A stretch of DNA of 57,791 bases from Candidatus Brocadia carolinensis (GCA_002009475.1 AYTS01000017.1:1-57791); one strand, 5' to 3'; positions 1 through 10,209 are shown, numbered from the stretch's first letter. The notes: generated by a model not told the origin, from the sequence alone. A program made the numbers and translations.

Positions 1-158
1 CAAGTGCAATTAATAGCAGGAGTAAAGGAACAAGTCAAGCGCTAAATAAGTCGTAAAGCATTGAAAAGTCATAAGTTGTGTGCGAAACAATTTATGACTT
101 AAAAATATTTTTTTACAAACGTTTTTTTAACAAAGTAATGTTAAAATATGAATTTGTG

Positions 159-174
159 AAGTGAAAAAATTTCA
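159..174. promoter_or_regulatory. Short palindrome upstream of dsbD
   Basis: A GTGAAA / TTTCAC inverted repeat with a three-base A spacer lies about 40 bases before the dsbD start, in very AT-rich sequence. It could be an operator or part of a promoter region. No clear -35/-10 pair was settled on, so this is only a candidate site. Confidence 0.25.
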
Positions 175-212
175 CGATATACAGCCGGCGAATTTACTAC
201 GGAGAATATGCC

Positions 213-2066
213 ATGAGAACAAGATTTTTAAATAAAGAGTTACTTATTATATTTTGTGTTTTATGCTTACTTCCTCAAATGATCTTTGCAGAAAGTTCTC
301 CGTTTGCTGTAAAGGCGACTTCTTTAAAGAACCGCGTTCCGGCCGGAGATGTTATTCCTGTTGACATCTCTATTGTCATAGCCCCCAACCATCGTATTTA
401 TAAGGATCAAGTGAAAGTGGAGAGCGGAGAGCCTTCCCGATACACCGTAACTTCTACCGAACTTCCTGCGGGAAAGCTCAAATACGATCAATTCCTGGAG
501 AAAGAGGTGGAAAATTATGAGGGACAAATAGAGATAAAGTCATTTGTTCAGGTGCTAAGGGATACACCAGCGGGACTTCACGATATAAAGCTTAAGGTGC
601 GTTATCAGGGGTGTTCGGAAAAAATCTGTTTTCTGCCCAGGGTGGAGGAATTTCTTATACCGGTACAGATAGAATCTGCCGATGGGGGGGCGGCGACAGC
701 AGCACAAACGGAAGACAAGACGTCTCAACAAGTCTCGAAATCTGAACCAATATTGAAGCCTGAGAAAAAGGCTGCGGCGGGTGGTTTTCAGGAGACCATC
801 GAAAGTAAGGGAATTTTTGTAAGCCTGGTTATCATTTTTTTAGCCGGAGTAGGATTAAGCTTTACTCCCTGTGTTTACCCGATGATTCCAATTACCGTGG
901 CGGTAATTGGCGGTCAGGCGGCTGGTGAACAGACTACAGCAAGAAAACCGCTGACGGCATTTTCCCTTTCGCTGATTTATGTCCTGGGCATATCCATCGT
1001 GTACTCCTCCATGGGTGTGGTTGCTGCTTCTACCGGAGCGTTGTTTGGCACGGCCTTGCAAAGCCCATGGGTTATTGGTTTTGTCGTGACAGTTTTTGTT
1101 GCGCTTGCTATGAGTATGTTTGGTGTATACTATCTGCGGGTACCATCCTTTATCTCTGACCGACTGGGGACAAAGTCGGGAAAGGGTTTTGCCGGGGTCT
1201 TTGTCATGGGGTTGGTTTCAGGGATCGTCGCCTCTCCGTGCATTGGTCCCGCACTTGCCAGTTTGTTGGTCTACATTGCCAGTACGGGGAACAAATTCCT
1301 GGGGTTTTGGATGCTCTTTGTTTTTGCCTGGGGATTGGGCGTGCTCCTGATTGTATTGGGAACCTTCTCCGGTGCTATAAAGGCACTCCCAAAATCAGGG
1401 GGCTGGATGGAGACGGTGGAGAGGATCTTTGGGCTCTTGTTGATTGGGGCAGCACTGTATTATGTAAGATTCATTATCTCTGAGAGCGCCTTTGTGATCA
1501 TCTTAGGGATATTTTTGATTGTTACAGCCGTATTTTCAGGTGGATTTGACCGCCTGACGCATGAGAGCACGGTCTTTCAGCGTGCAAAGAGGGCTTTCGG
1601 GATTATCGCATTTATTTTTGGAGCATACTTCCTGGTGGGACATCTCTTGATTAAGGGATTTATTTTGCCGCCTTTTCAGACCACAACTGCTGTCTCGTCT
1701 ATTGTAGCAAAGGAGAAAATCGATTGGGTGCTAAACGAGGAGGAAGGACTCAGTCAGGCTAAGGCTGAAGGTAAGATGGCGACAATTGATTTTTGGGCAG
1801 AGTGGTGTGCAGCTTGCATAGAACTTGAGAAGTATACGTATACCGACCCAGACGTTATCAGTGAATCAAGAAGATTTGTTAATATTAAGATTGACTGTAC
1901 CAATGCCGATGACCCGAAGATTAAGCAGTTGTGGGATAAATATGGAATTGTGGGTTTACCTACCATAGTGTTTATCAATAAGGATGGGACGATAGCAAGG
2001 GATAAAACGATTGCTGGTTTTGTTAATGCCAAGGAATTTTTTCAAACTTTAAGAGGGTTGGAGTGA
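213..2066 (+). CDS. dsbD: Thiol:disulfide interchange protein DsbD
   Basis: A 617-residue inner-membrane protein that passes electrons from cytoplasmic thioredoxin to periplasmic thiols. A signal peptide (about residues 1-26) precedes the DsbD alpha domain, whose cysteine pair sits in YQGCSEKIC. The membrane beta domain carries the transport cysteines in FTPCVYPM and ASPCIGPA. A C-terminal thioredoxin-like domain has the motif WCAAC. All three cysteine pairs are present, so the protein looks functional. In a cytochrome-c-rich organism this reductant would serve apocytochrome c maturation (inference). The gene stands alone, with about 660 bases of non-coding DNA after it. Confidence 0.95.
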   Translation: MRTRFLNKELLIIFCVLCLLPQMIFAESSPFAVKATSLKNRVPAGDVIPVDISIVIAPNHRIYKDQVKVESGEPSRYTVTSTELPAGKLKYDQFLEKEVENYEGQIEIKSFVQVLRDTPAGLHDIKLKVRYQGCSEKICFLPRVEEFLIPVQIESADGGAATAAQTEDKTSQQVSKSEPILKPEKKAAAGGFQETIESKGIFVSLVIIFLAGVGLSFTPCVYPMIPITVAVIGGQAAGEQTTARKPLTAFSLSLIYVLGISIVYSSMGVVAASTGALFGTALQSPWVIGFVVTVFVALAMSMFGVYYLRVPSFISDRLGTKSGKGFAGVFVMGLVSGIVASPCIGPALASLLVYIASTGNKFLGFWMLFVFAWGLGVLLIVLGTFSGAIKALPKSGGWMETVERIFGLLLIGAALYYVRFIISESAFVIILGIFLIVTAVFSGGFDRLTHESTVFQRAKRAFGIIAFIFGAYFLVGHLLIKGFILPPFQTTTAVSSIVAKEKIDWVLNEEEGLSQAKAEGKMATIDFWAEWCAACIELEKYTYTDPDVISESRRFVNIKIDCTNADDPKIKQLWDKYGIVGLPTIVFINKDGTIARDKTIAGFVNAKEFFQTLRGLE

Positions 2067-2730
2067 TGATCAATGAAACAATGAAGATCATGCTGAGAAA
2101 TGAGATGGGATGTAACCAGCTTTCTCAGGTGCTTGTTATAGACCATAATAACAGGTTTTTCCGTCGTAGTTAAGAATTGCAGATTTTCGTTAAAGGTTGT
2201 TTGGCTTTCTCCGAAAATAGAATGGCATTGTGCAGACTGTGTTTTTTGTCCTGTCATACGTCAACAAAAAACCTTTCGGATGAATTTCAACAACCTTTTT
2301 TCATTTTTGCTGGAAAAATTCTTGATTATTAGTTGGTATCGTTATATGATGTTGCCGTATAAAAATTTAAGCAAAACATCTCTTTTGCTGTTTTTGCTAA
2401 AAAGCGATGTAGGTGTTAAAAAGAAAGGGGAAAAAATAGATATATTTTAGAAAGGATATTTAGGAGCGAAAATTTTTCTAACACATTTACGTAACTATCT
2501 CCTCTTTATGCAAATTTTTCATTAAGATTTCCTTTTGTATTTCTATGGCAGCCACATTAATAAAAAAATTAATAATCGTTAACCCATATGAAATTAAAAC
2601 ATAGGCAAAGTTTATAAATTATTCATGACTAATGGTACAATTGTTGTAAAGATCAAGAACACATTATTTCTAGGGCAACACCCCTTGTTTAATACCATCA
2701 ATTTTCTAGGCAGGCTGTAAAAATTTATTC
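2067..2730. other. Intergenic region dsbD-mlaE, no gene seen
   Basis: AT-rich and without a convincing reading frame. AGCAAAA (2370-2376) pairs with TTTTGCT (2383-2389) and is followed by a short T run, so it may be a weak terminator. The promoter of the mla operon must lie here but was not resolved. Confidence 0.5.
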
Positions 2731-3513
2731 ATGAGTTGGATATTAATCCCATTTAAAATCATAGGAAGTTATACCCATAGATTTATCCGCGAATTAGGAA
2801 GAATGGCTTGCTTTATTGCCGTATCTTTGTTTTGGATGGTGTTTCCCCCATACCTGTTACAGAGAGTTATTAAGCAGGTTCATTTTATTGGCGTGAAAAC
2901 CACTCCTGTCATTGTACTGACCGGTTCGTTTACGGGAATGGTGCTGGCATTGCAAACGTATTACGCTTTGGCAAAGTTTGGGGCTGAGTCAAGTTTGGGG
3001 CCTGTAGTAGCTTTGTCATTAATACGGGAGCTAGGTCCGGTCATTTCGGCGTTAATGGTTACCGGATGCGCAGGTTCGGCATTAACGGCTGAAATTGGCA
3101 TCATGAGGATAACCGAACAAATTGATGCCCTTGATGCCATGGCTTTAAATCCCCACAAGTATTTGATTGTTCCTAATATAATCGCTGGAATCCTGTCGCT
3201 TCCCCTCCTCAATGCTATCTTTGTTGTCCTGGGTGTTTTTGGAGGATACGCTATAAGTGTTGGACTCATGGACTTGTCTAGCGGAACCTATTTTCAGGGC
3301 ATCAGAGATTTTATTAAAACCAAGGATATTTTTGAGGGCTTATGCAAATCTTTAAGCTTTGGTTTTTTAATAACATGGATAAGCTGTTACAAGGGCTATT
3401 TTACGGGTTACGGTGCTGAAGGCGTGAGCAAGTCGACCATTCAATCGGTAGTGCTTTCCTCCGTTTTGATCCTGATATGGGATTATTTTATGACTTCTAT
3501 AATGATACTTTAG
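2731..3513 (+). CDS. mlaE: Mla lipid transport permease MlaE
   Basis: A 260-residue polytopic membrane protein of the MlaE/YrbE permease family. It is the inner-membrane channel of the ABC system that moves phospholipids between inner and outer membrane. The conserved segment RELGPVISALMVTGCAGSA, the E-I-G-x-M-R-I-T-E-Q-I-D-A-L motif and the A-L-N-P stretch are present. It opens a five-gene run in canonical order E, F, D, C, A; mlaF starts 10 bases after its stop. Length matches the family. Ladderane lipids in anammox cells could be cargo, but that is speculation. Confidence 0.93.
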   Translation: MSWILIPFKIIGSYTHRFIRELGRMACFIAVSLFWMVFPPYLLQRVIKQVHFIGVKTTPVIVLTGSFTGMVLALQTYYALAKFGAESSLGPVVALSLIRELGPVISALMVTGCAGSALTAEIGIMRITEQIDALDAMALNPHKYLIVPNIIAGILSLPLLNAIFVVLGVFGGYAISVGLMDLSSGTYFQGIRDFIKTKDIFEGLCKSLSFGFLITWISCYKGYFTGYGAEGVSKSTIQSVVLSSVLILIWDYFMTSIMIL

Positions 3514-3522
3514 TGATTAGCT

Positions 3523-4269
3523 ATGATTAAGGTTGTAGATTTGTTTAAAAGTTTTAAAGATCATGAGGTGCTCAGCGGCGTCAATTTGACGATAGCCAGC
3601 GGATGTTCCACAGCGTTAATTGGAGGTAGTGGACAAGGAAAATCAATATTATTAAAGCATATTATTGGTCTTCTGAGGCCTGACAAGGGCAAGGTTTTGG
3701 TAGACAATCAGGATATCAGCAAGCTGAGAAGAAGGCCACGCAAACAATTAAAAGAACGATTTGGCATTGTTTTTCAGGGCGGTGCGCTTTTTGATTCACT
3801 TACCGTATTTGATAATGTCGCGTTTCCGCTCAGAGAAAAGACCAGGCTGAAAGAGCCGGTAATCAGAGATAAAGTACTTCATGAGTTATCACGGGTAGGC
3901 CTCTCGGGTGCGGAGAATAAATATCCGTCAGAAATAAGCGGTGGTATGAAGAAACGAGTGGCCCTGGCCCGATGTCTTATTATGAATCCAGAGATAGTCC
4001 TTTTTGATGAACCAACAGCCGGACTCGACCCCTTGATAGGGAAAGCTATCCATAGAATGATCTGGGAGTGCCAGAAGAGTTTCAAGTTTACTGCCCTTAT
4101 TGTAACCCATGAGATTCCGGCAATTTTTTCTATTGTGGATAATATTGCTATGTTATACAACGGGAAAATTATTTTTACAGGGACTCCGGAAGAAATTAGG
4201 GCATCACAGGACCCTGTGGTTCATCAATTCATTCATGGAGAATTGGAAGGCCCTATTTCTCTAAAATAA
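3523..4269 (+). CDS. mlaF: Mla ABC transporter ATPase MlaF
   Basis: A 248-residue ABC ATPase that powers the MlaE permease. Walker A is GGSGQGKS near residue 34, the signature is ISGGMKKR, Walker B is [13 protein letters not shown] and the switch histidine is in VTHE. The signature GGM(K)KR form is typical of the MlaF/Ttg2A branch rather than generic importers. It is co-directional with mlaE and mlaD and short gaps indicate one transcript. Confidence 0.93.
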   Translation: MIKVVDLFKSFKDHEVLSGVNLTIASGCSTALIGGSGQGKSILLKHIIGLLRPDKGKVLVDNQDISKLRRRPRKQLKERFGIVFQGGALFDSLTVFDNVAFPLREKTRLKEPVIRDKVLHELSRVGLSGAENKYPSEISGGMKKRVALARCLIMNPEIVLFDEPTAGLDPLIGKAIHRMIWECQKSFKFTALIVTHEIPAIFSIVDNIAMLYNGKIIFTGTPEEIRASQDPVVHQFIHGELEGPISLK

Positions 4270-4298
4270 CATGTTTCAATATTCGAAAAGGTGACAAA

Positions 4299-4745
4299 AT
4301 GAAGAAATTTGATGTGGAAATAGTCGTTGGTATATTTGTTTTTATTGGGGTGCTTTGTTTGGTTTTTATTTCGGTAAAACTGGGAAAGATTGACCTGCTC
4401 GGGGGGCATTATTACCCGGTAAAGGCTGTCTTTAGCACCGTCAAGGGACTTAAAAAGAATACCGAGGTAGAAATTGCAGGAGTCTCCGTGGGTAAAGTCG
4501 ATAATATTAAACTCATTGATTATGAGGCAGTTGTTAGCTTAAGTATTCTGGATGATGTGAAACTCCAGGAAGATGCGATTGCCTCTATTCGAACCAAAGG
4601 GCTTCTGGGTGAAAAGTACGTGGAGATAACGCCTGGTGGATCAGACAGGCTATTGCAGCCTGGAGATTCCTTACACGAAACAGAACCACCCATTGATTTG
4701 GAAAAACTCATAGGAAATTTCGTCTTTGGAAAGGTAAAGGAATAA
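4299..4745 (+). CDS. mlaD: MCE-domain lipid-binding protein MlaD
   Basis: A 148-residue protein with one N-terminal membrane helix (about residues 8-27) and one MCE domain. The domain is recognisable by the start of the barrel (YYPVKAVFSTVKGLKKNTEV) and IAGVSVGKV, followed by IRTKGLLGEKYVEITPGG. MlaD hexamers form the periplasmic shuttle ring on MlaE. Length fits the single-MCE class. The RBS-like GGTGAC lies before the ATG. mlaC follows four bases after the stop. Confidence 0.92.
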   Translation: MKKFDVEIVVGIFVFIGVLCLVFISVKLGKIDLLGGHYYPVKAVFSTVKGLKKNTEVEIAGVSVGKVDNIKLIDYEAVVSLSILDDVKLQEDAIASIRTKGLLGEKYVEITPGGSDRLLQPGDSLHETEPPIDLEKLIGNFVFGKVKE

Positions 4746-4749
4746 GGAA

Positions 4750-5367
4750 ATGAACAAGAGAAAAGTGATATCTTCAATTTTTTATGGGATAGTTTTGTTG
4801 ATAGGTATATCTCCTTCCCTGTGGGCTGCTGAAACCCCAGGTACCCTTGTTATGACAACAATAGACAGGGGTTTGGCGGTTCTGAAAGATCCTGCCCTGA
4901 AAGGAGCGGAAAAGGTACAAGCACGCAGACAACGATTGTGGGTGGAAATTTCTCCCATCTTTAATTTTGAAGAAATGTCCAAAAGAGCCCTTGGCCAGCA
5001 CTGGAAAAAACGTTCTCCTGAAGAGAAAAAAGAATTTATAGGGCTCTTTACGAACATCCTGAAAGATGCCTATATAGGGAAAACCGACACTTACTCTGGC
5101 GAAAAGATTGTTTTTATCAAGGAGAAGCAAGATGAGAAAGATTATGCCAGTGTCCAGACCAAAATAATTACGAATACCGGAGCAGTCGTACTGGTGGAAT
5201 ATCGTATGCTCAGCAATGCAGGAAAGTGGCAGATTTATGATGTTGTCATTGAAGGGGTAAGTCTGGTCAATAATTACCGCAGTCAGTTTAACAATATACT
5301 CATGAAATCTCCCTATGAAGAGCTCGTTCAAAAGATAAAAGGAAAAGTCGGTAAAGATGAGATATAA
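4750..5367 (+). CDS. mlaC: Periplasmic phospholipid-binding protein MlaC
   Basis: A 205-residue secreted protein of the MlaC/Ttg2D (toluene tolerance) family. A signal peptide ending near LWAAE precedes the fold, with family features such as WVEISPIFNFEEMSKRALG, LFTNILKDAYIGK and VDVVIEGVSLV-type endings (here YDVVIEGVSLVNNYRSQF). It ferries phospholipid between the outer-membrane MlaA complex and the inner-membrane MlaFED complex. Spacing of four bases from mlaD supports translational coupling. Confidence 0.92.
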   Translation: MNKRKVISSIFYGIVLLIGISPSLWAAETPGTLVMTTIDRGLAVLKDPALKGAEKVQARRQRLWVEISPIFNFEEMSKRALGQHWKKRSPEEKKEFIGLFTNILKDAYIGKTDTYSGEKIVFIKEKQDEKDYASVQTKIITNTGAVVLVEYRMLSNAGKWQIYDVVIEGVSLVNNYRSQFNNILMKSPYEELVQKIKGKVGKDEI

Positions 5368-5419
5368 ATGAAGATAAGAATATCATGATACAACGTATTA
5401 TCATACTATGAGAGGGTAA

Positions 5420-6256
5420 ATGATGAAAAGATATGTAGGGGCAATGTTGTTTTTAGGTTTGGTGGTATTTTTTCCAGTGGCATCGTTATCCGCAGAAAAT
5501 CTACCGATAGCTGCTTCTGATGAATCAGAAGGTAAGGTGTTGCCCGAAGGCAATGTTTCCGGTGAAGAGACCATAGGTAAAGATGATGACGAAGACCCAT
5601 CTGAAGCGGATCAAATCGGGATGGAAGCAGAGGTCGCGCCGGTAAAAGACTCTCTTCAACCCTTTAATAGAGCCATGTTCTTCTTTAATGATAAGGCTTT
5701 TCATTATTTCTTTAAACCGATCTATAAAGGGTATAATTCTATGATACCTGTGCAAGCACGGGTAAGCGTTAAAAATTTTTACTCCAATATAAGGATGCCT
5801 GTCCGTTTTTTCAATTGTCTTTTCCAGGCAAATTTTAAGGGTGCCGGCACGGAAATGTTACGCTTTGTAATTAACAGTACCGTCGGGGTGGCAGGCTTTC
5901 TTGATCCTGCCAAATCAAAGTTTCATATCGAGAAACAAGATAGGGATTTTGGTCAGACCCTCGGCAAATACCGTATGAAATCCGGCACGTATATCGTATG
6001 GCCTTTTGTTGGGCCGTCAAATACCCGTGATACCATTGGATTTGTGGGTGACACCGTACTGGATCCCATAACATGGGTTTCCTATTTTTTTCTCAAACCT
6101 ATTGAGAGTGTGGGGAATTATACTTATGAGTCTGTCAACGGCCTCTCTGTCGATACGGGCGATACGTATGAAAGTGTTACAAAACCTGCTATCGATCCCT
6201 ATATTGCACTCCAGGATGCTTATTTGCAAAATCGTCTGAAAAAGATAAAAGAATAA
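5420..6256 (+). CDS. mlaA: MlaA (VacJ) family outer-membrane protein
   Basis: A 278-residue MlaA/VacJ family protein closing the mla run. The core is clear: DSLQPFNRAMFFFNDK, FYSNIRMPVRFFNCLFQ, RFVINSTVGVAGFLDPA, and the G-P-S-N-x-R-D-T-I-G segment. Enteric MlaA is a lipoprotein, but here the N-terminal signal (residues 1-25, ending LSAE) has no cysteine lipobox, so the mature protein should be released by signal peptidase I. An acidic linker of about 45 residues separates signal and core. Its role is to remove misplaced outer-leaflet lipid. It lies 52 bases after mlaC. Confidence 0.9.
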   Translation: MMKRYVGAMLFLGLVVFFPVASLSAENLPIAASDESEGKVLPEGNVSGEETIGKDDDEDPSEADQIGMEAEVAPVKDSLQPFNRAMFFFNDKAFHYFFKPIYKGYNSMIPVQARVSVKNFYSNIRMPVRFFNCLFQANFKGAGTEMLRFVINSTVGVAGFLDPAKSKFHIEKQDRDFGQTLGKYRMKSGTYIVWPFVGPSNTRDTIGFVGDTVLDPITWVSYFFLKPIESVGNYTYESVNGLSVDTGDTYESVTKPAIDPYIALQDAYLQNRLKKIKE

Positions 6257-6328
6257 GACGTTATTCGCATTCAACAGTTATCCAAGAATCGATGTATGGT
6301 ATAACAATGTCTCTGAATGCACGTGGAG

Positions 6329-6979
6329 TCACAAATCAGAATTCGCTGAAAGATCGGTCTTGATTTTTTTACCAATTTTACTCTCTGTACCGTTTAAAAG
6401 TCTCTTGATGTTTGATTTATGGCGTGTAATAAGGAGAATAGAGATAAACACGGAAAACAATGTTAAAGGGAGCCCTTGCCCGAACGGATCCTTTTCAAGC
6501 ACCAGGACGCATATTACCAATACTATGGAACTCAGGATAGAACCCAGCGATATGTAACGGGAAACTGTGACCGCCAACAACCATACAGCGACGGAAATCA
6601 TAAGTGATACCGGAGCCAACCATAAAAATACCCCGCTGCCTGTAGCAACTGCCTTTCCTCCTTTAAAACCAAGAAAAACGGGGAATGCGTGACCACATAT
6701 AACACTCACTCCACAAAATATCAAAGATAGGCTATGCTCATGGCCTGTAAAATAATGATCAAAGATGAATACCGGTATGAATCCTTTCAGCATGTCTAAG
6801 ATGAATACCAAGATGCCATAGGGTTTGCCCAGAACTCTGGTAACGTTTGTTGCTCCCGGATTACCGCTCCCAACCTGTCGAATATCGATACCCTTTACCA
6901 CCTTGACAATGAGAAATCCAAAGGGAATACTACCAATGAGATATGAAATGACCGGACCAAAAATATCTTGCACGAGCAC
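6329..6979 (-). CDS. plsY: Acyl-phosphate glycerol-3-phosphate acyltransferase PlsY
   Basis: PlsY transfers the acyl group from acyl phosphate to glycerol-3-phosphate, the first step of phospholipid synthesis, at the inner membrane. Signature motifs are IGSIPFG, GSGNPGATNVTRVLG, and FLGFKGGKAVATGSGV. The frame is open from an ATG at 7039, but that start would overlap the upstream gene and add residues the family lacks. A GTG at 6979 with AAAGGGG nine bases upstream fits the family length (216 residues) and clears the upstream stop by 23 bases, so it is preferred. It is probably co-transcribed with the kinase-like gene upstream and converges with mlaA. Confidence 0.9.
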   Translation of the reverse strand: MLVQDIFGPVISYLIGSIPFGFLIVKVVKGIDIRQVGSGNPGATNVTRVLGKPYGILVFILDMLKGFIPVFIFDHYFTGHEHSLSLIFCGVSVICGHAFPVFLGFKGGKAVATGSGVFLWLAPVSLMISVAVWLLAVTVSRYISLGSILSSIVLVICVLVLEKDPFGQGLPLTLFSVFISILLITRHKSNIKRLLNGTESKIGKKIKTDLSANSDL

Positions 6980-7002
6980 GAGGCAAAACCCCTTTCTTGT
7001 TT

Positions 7003-7915
7003 TTATGGGATAATAGTAAAATAGCGCGATATGCGCCACCAGAACTTATGGATATCATGCCGTGTGTGGTGCTGGTGAATATATTTTTTCCAATCTTTAT
7101 CAAGTGCAGCACCACTAAGCATATAAGATTTAAAGAAACGAATCTTATCTATGGTAGAAATTGAGCCTGTTTTTTGATTCAGGGAGGTGTCCGTTTTGCC
7201 GGATAACCACCGGAGCTTTTCTACAGACCGGTCAAGGCGCAGGAGGTTTTTCATGCGCCTATCGATAGAAAGCTTTTCTGTAACCACTGATTTGTCCAGA
7301 TCGATGATATACGCACGGAACTCTCCGTTTCTGTCGTGTTTCACGAGGATATTTTTCAGATGTAAATCCGCATGGAATATACCAGCATCGTGCATATTCC
7401 TCAAAAGTCCTGCAAGCACATGGATTATAGGTTTCTTACATCTTTGTAGAGATCTCAGGGAAGATTCTGTTATAAACTGGATAAGGTCAACCGCATCAGG
7501 GATCTCCCTGGAAACAAAATCTGCCTTATAAAACGATCCCCATAATCGTCTCTTAATTATGGCAACTACTTCAGCAGACGGGACGTTTTTTTTTGAGCGC
7601 AATTTCATTGACGGCTATTTCGTTTACCGGTCTTTTCTCATTATAAAAGATACCGCCAAAAAGTTTGCCGAACAAGCCGCCATGCCGGTAGTTTCTGATA
7701 ATAAGCCTTTCCCTGCTGTTTCCGGTGACAGGAATCGTCACATACGTTCCTCTTCCAAATTTTACCGTACCGGTTTCGTTCCTTTTGTCTTCAAAGGTTT
7801 TCGGATGAAACACCATATTGCATAGAAGTTCCTTATATTGATCTTTCACCAATAAAGTTGTGTTTCCTTCTTTCACCAGAGAAAAAGGGGATAATATCAT
7901 GGATTTACGCGACAT
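7003..7915 (-). CDS. LPS/Kdo-kinase-like protein, frameshifted
   Basis: Two overlapping frames (7915-7571 and onward to 7003) join into a protein of about 303 residues if one A is removed from an A9 run (plus-strand T9 at 7586-7594). The joined protein resembles the WaaP/KdkA lipopolysaccharide kinase family: a glycine-rich N-terminal lobe (YRHGGLFGKLFGG), RPVNEIA, FVSREIPDA, the catalytic loop IFHADLHLKNILV and the metal-binding IIDLDKS. Known members phosphorylate Kdo or heptose of lipid A core. The pentapeptide VNEIA occurs twice in a row just before the break. The frameshift is probably technical, though an A9 tract could also slip or phase-vary. Confidence 0.75.
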
Positions 7916-8038
7916 AAGCGTCTTATTCCTGAAAAACCGTTAAGTGCATAATTATATATCAGCACGGAAATGAATACAAACGCAAATTGAATTCTTATTG
8001 AAAACTAATTGTGCAGAACTTATAGTAATTTAGGCAAG

Positions 8039-8069
8039 TAGGGTGGATAAAACGAAGCGTATCCACCAA
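8039..8069. repeat. Partial copy of the GGTGGAT palindromic repeat
   Basis: TAGGGTGGATAAAACGAAGC followed by a GTATCCACC arm matches the left half of the two longer elements at 21113 and 21750. It lacks their right half. It lies just upstream of the typA promoter. Confidence 0.6.
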
Positions 8070-8098
8070 AATAAAATACCACGCAACAATACCTGCTA

Positions 8099-8126
8099 TT
8101 GACAATCAGGGTTTTATTTGTATAAT
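8099..8126 (+). promoter_or_regulatory. Consensus sigma70-type promoter before typA
   Basis: TTGACA (8099-8104) and TATAAT (8121-8126) are separated by 16 bases: both hexamers are perfect consensus. The start point should be near 8133, about 150 bases before the typA ATG. Confidence 0.75.
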
Positions 8127-8184
8127 ACGTACCTTAATTATTATAAAACGTAGTATCGAAGGCATACGTGATGAGGTAATATTT

Positions 8185-8224
8185 GAAAAAAGTCGCTACG
8201 ATTTATCGTTGCGGCTTTTTTTTA
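8185..8224 (+). terminator. Terminator-like hairpin in the typA leader
   Basis: GTCGCTACGA and TCGTTGCGGC pair through nine positions with one mismatch around a TTTA loop (8192-8215), followed by an uninterrupted T run. It resembles an intrinsic terminator but lies between the strong promoter at 8099 and the typA start. It would either end a short RNA of about 90 bases or attenuate typA. Confidence 0.6.
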
Positions 8225-8283
8225 TTTTGGCAATCGTGCAGCGTTGGTTGCATAATACCCTGTAGTATATTCTAAGGAGCGTT

Positions 8284-10145
8284 ATGACGCAATTAGTAAG
8301 AGATGATGTGCGGAATGTAGCAATTATTGCCCATGTTGACCACGGCAAGACCACCCTTGTTGACCAGTTGCTTAAACAAAGCGGGACATTCCGGTCGAAT
8401 CAGCAGATTCAAAGTGTTGAAAGGATTATGGATTCTAACGACCTGGAGCGTGAGCGTGGCATCACAATCCTGGCGAAAAATACTGCTATCAACTACAAAG
8501 GAGTTAAAATCAATATTATTGATACGCCGGGACATGCTGATTTCGGCGGTGAGGTGGAGCGCGTCCTCAAGATGGCCGATGGAGTGTTATTGCTGGTTGA
8601 TGCGGCGGAAGGGACGATGCCTCAGACACGGTTTGTGCTCCGCAAGGCGCTGAGTTATAATCTCAGACCGCTCGTGGTTATTAATAAAATTGACCGGCCT
8701 GATGCCCGCTGTGAAGAGGTGTTGAATGAGGTCTTTGATCTCTTTGTTGAACTCAATGCAACGGATGAGCAATTAGACTTTACGGTGATTTATGCAAGTG
8801 GCAGGGAGGGGTACGCGAAACTGGCTCTGGAGGACAAAAACGAAGATATTGTCCCGCTGCTTGATACCATCTTGCATTATATTCCAAAGCCAAGCGGCGA
8901 CCCGAATGCGCTGTTGCAATTACAGGTAACGTCACTGGATTATAATGATTACGTAGGCCGTATTGGGATCGGCAGGGTATTCATGGGCAGCATACATGCA
9001 GGGCAGCAGGTTGTGCGGATTGACAAGGACAACCGGCAAACAACGCACAGGGTGACAGAGTTATTCACTTTTACCGGGCTGGGGCGGCAGACGATAAAAT
9101 CGGCTCAGGCGGGGGATATTGTTGCTTTGACCGGAATTGAGAATATTGACATTAGTGATACGATTGCATCAGTTGACAATCCACAGGCGATGCCAAAAAT
9201 CAGCATTGATGAACCCACGCTTTCCATGATATTTTCCGTAAATAATTCCCCTTTCTGCGGTCAGGACGGTAAATATGTTACGAGCCGGAATCTGAGGGAA
9301 CGGCTATACCGGGAACTCCGGTCAAATGTGGCCCTTAGGGTGGATGATACGGAGACACCGGATGCCTTTCGTATATCGGGAAGGGGCCTCTTGCATCTGT
9401 CCGTGCTGATTGAAAACATGCGTCGTGAGGGCTATGAGATGCAGGTCTCCAAACCGAAGGTGATTTTCAAACAATTGAAGGGAGAAAAGGCTGAGCCGGT
9501 GGAATATGTGGTGATTGACGTACCCAAAGAATATGAGGGGCAGGTAATTTCCATGATGGGCGCACGAAAAGGGGAAATGCTGAGCATGGAGACGGATAAG
9601 GACATTACTCACTTTGAATTTAAAGTACCTTCCCGCGGTTTGATTGGTCTCAGGAACCGCCTCCTGAGCTCTACCCGTGGAGAAGCGGTGATGTACCACA
9701 ATTTTTACGACTACGAACTGTACAAGGGCGATATCGCTCATCGTATCCAGGGAGTGTTAATTTCTATGGCGAATGGTGAAGCGACCGCGTATGCCCTGGA
9801 TGGGCTGCAGGACCGGGGTATTATGTTTATAAAACCGGGAGACCGGGTGTATGAAGGAATGGTTGTGGGCGAGCACTGCGAACAAAATGATATTACGGTG
9901 AATATCATCAGGCAAAGAAGGCCACGAATATCCGGTGTGCAACGGCAGAAAAGGGGATCAAGCTTCCGCCACCACGTGAGTTTTCACTGGAAATGGCCCT
10001 TGAGTACATTGAGGATGATGAGTTAGTGGAGATTACCCCAAAGACCTTCCGGTTGAGAAAGAAGTTGCTTACCGAGAATGATCGAAGGGTTACCCGCAGG
10101 CAACAAAGCCTGGAGTCTGTAGAGACGCCTGCAGAAAAGGCATAA
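8284..10145 (+). CDS. typA: Ribosome-associated GTPase TypA/BipA, frameshifted near C terminus
   Basis: Translation-factor GTPase acting on the ribosome under stress and in ribosome assembly. G motifs: [33 protein letters not shown]-like domains and the TypA-specific C-terminal domain follow. As read, the frame ends at 10026 with an unrelated tail. Adding one G at the GG of 9911-9912 restores [29 protein letters not shown] and [12 protein letters not shown], ending at 10145 (620 residues, normal length). The missing base is probably a sequencing error. A strong bidirectional terminator follows. Confidence 0.93.
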
Positions 10146-10174
10146 CACCGTAGTTCGATAGATCAGAGGAGTAA

Positions 10175-10209
10175 CAAAAAAGCAGGCTCAGAGGCCTGCT
10201 TTTTTGTTT
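10175..10209. terminator. Bidirectional intrinsic terminator typA/HU
   Basis: AAAAAAGCAGGC and GCCTGCTTTTTT flank a six-base loop. A tracts on one side and T tracts on the other let it serve both the plus-strand typA and the minus-strand HU gene. Confidence 0.9.

Noticed and set aside
9911..10145. Programmed frameshift in typA
   Set aside because: No slippery heptamer or pseudoknot is evident, the shift restores a universal domain, and the same kind of missing base occurs in nnrD and the dehydratase-like gene; error is simpler.
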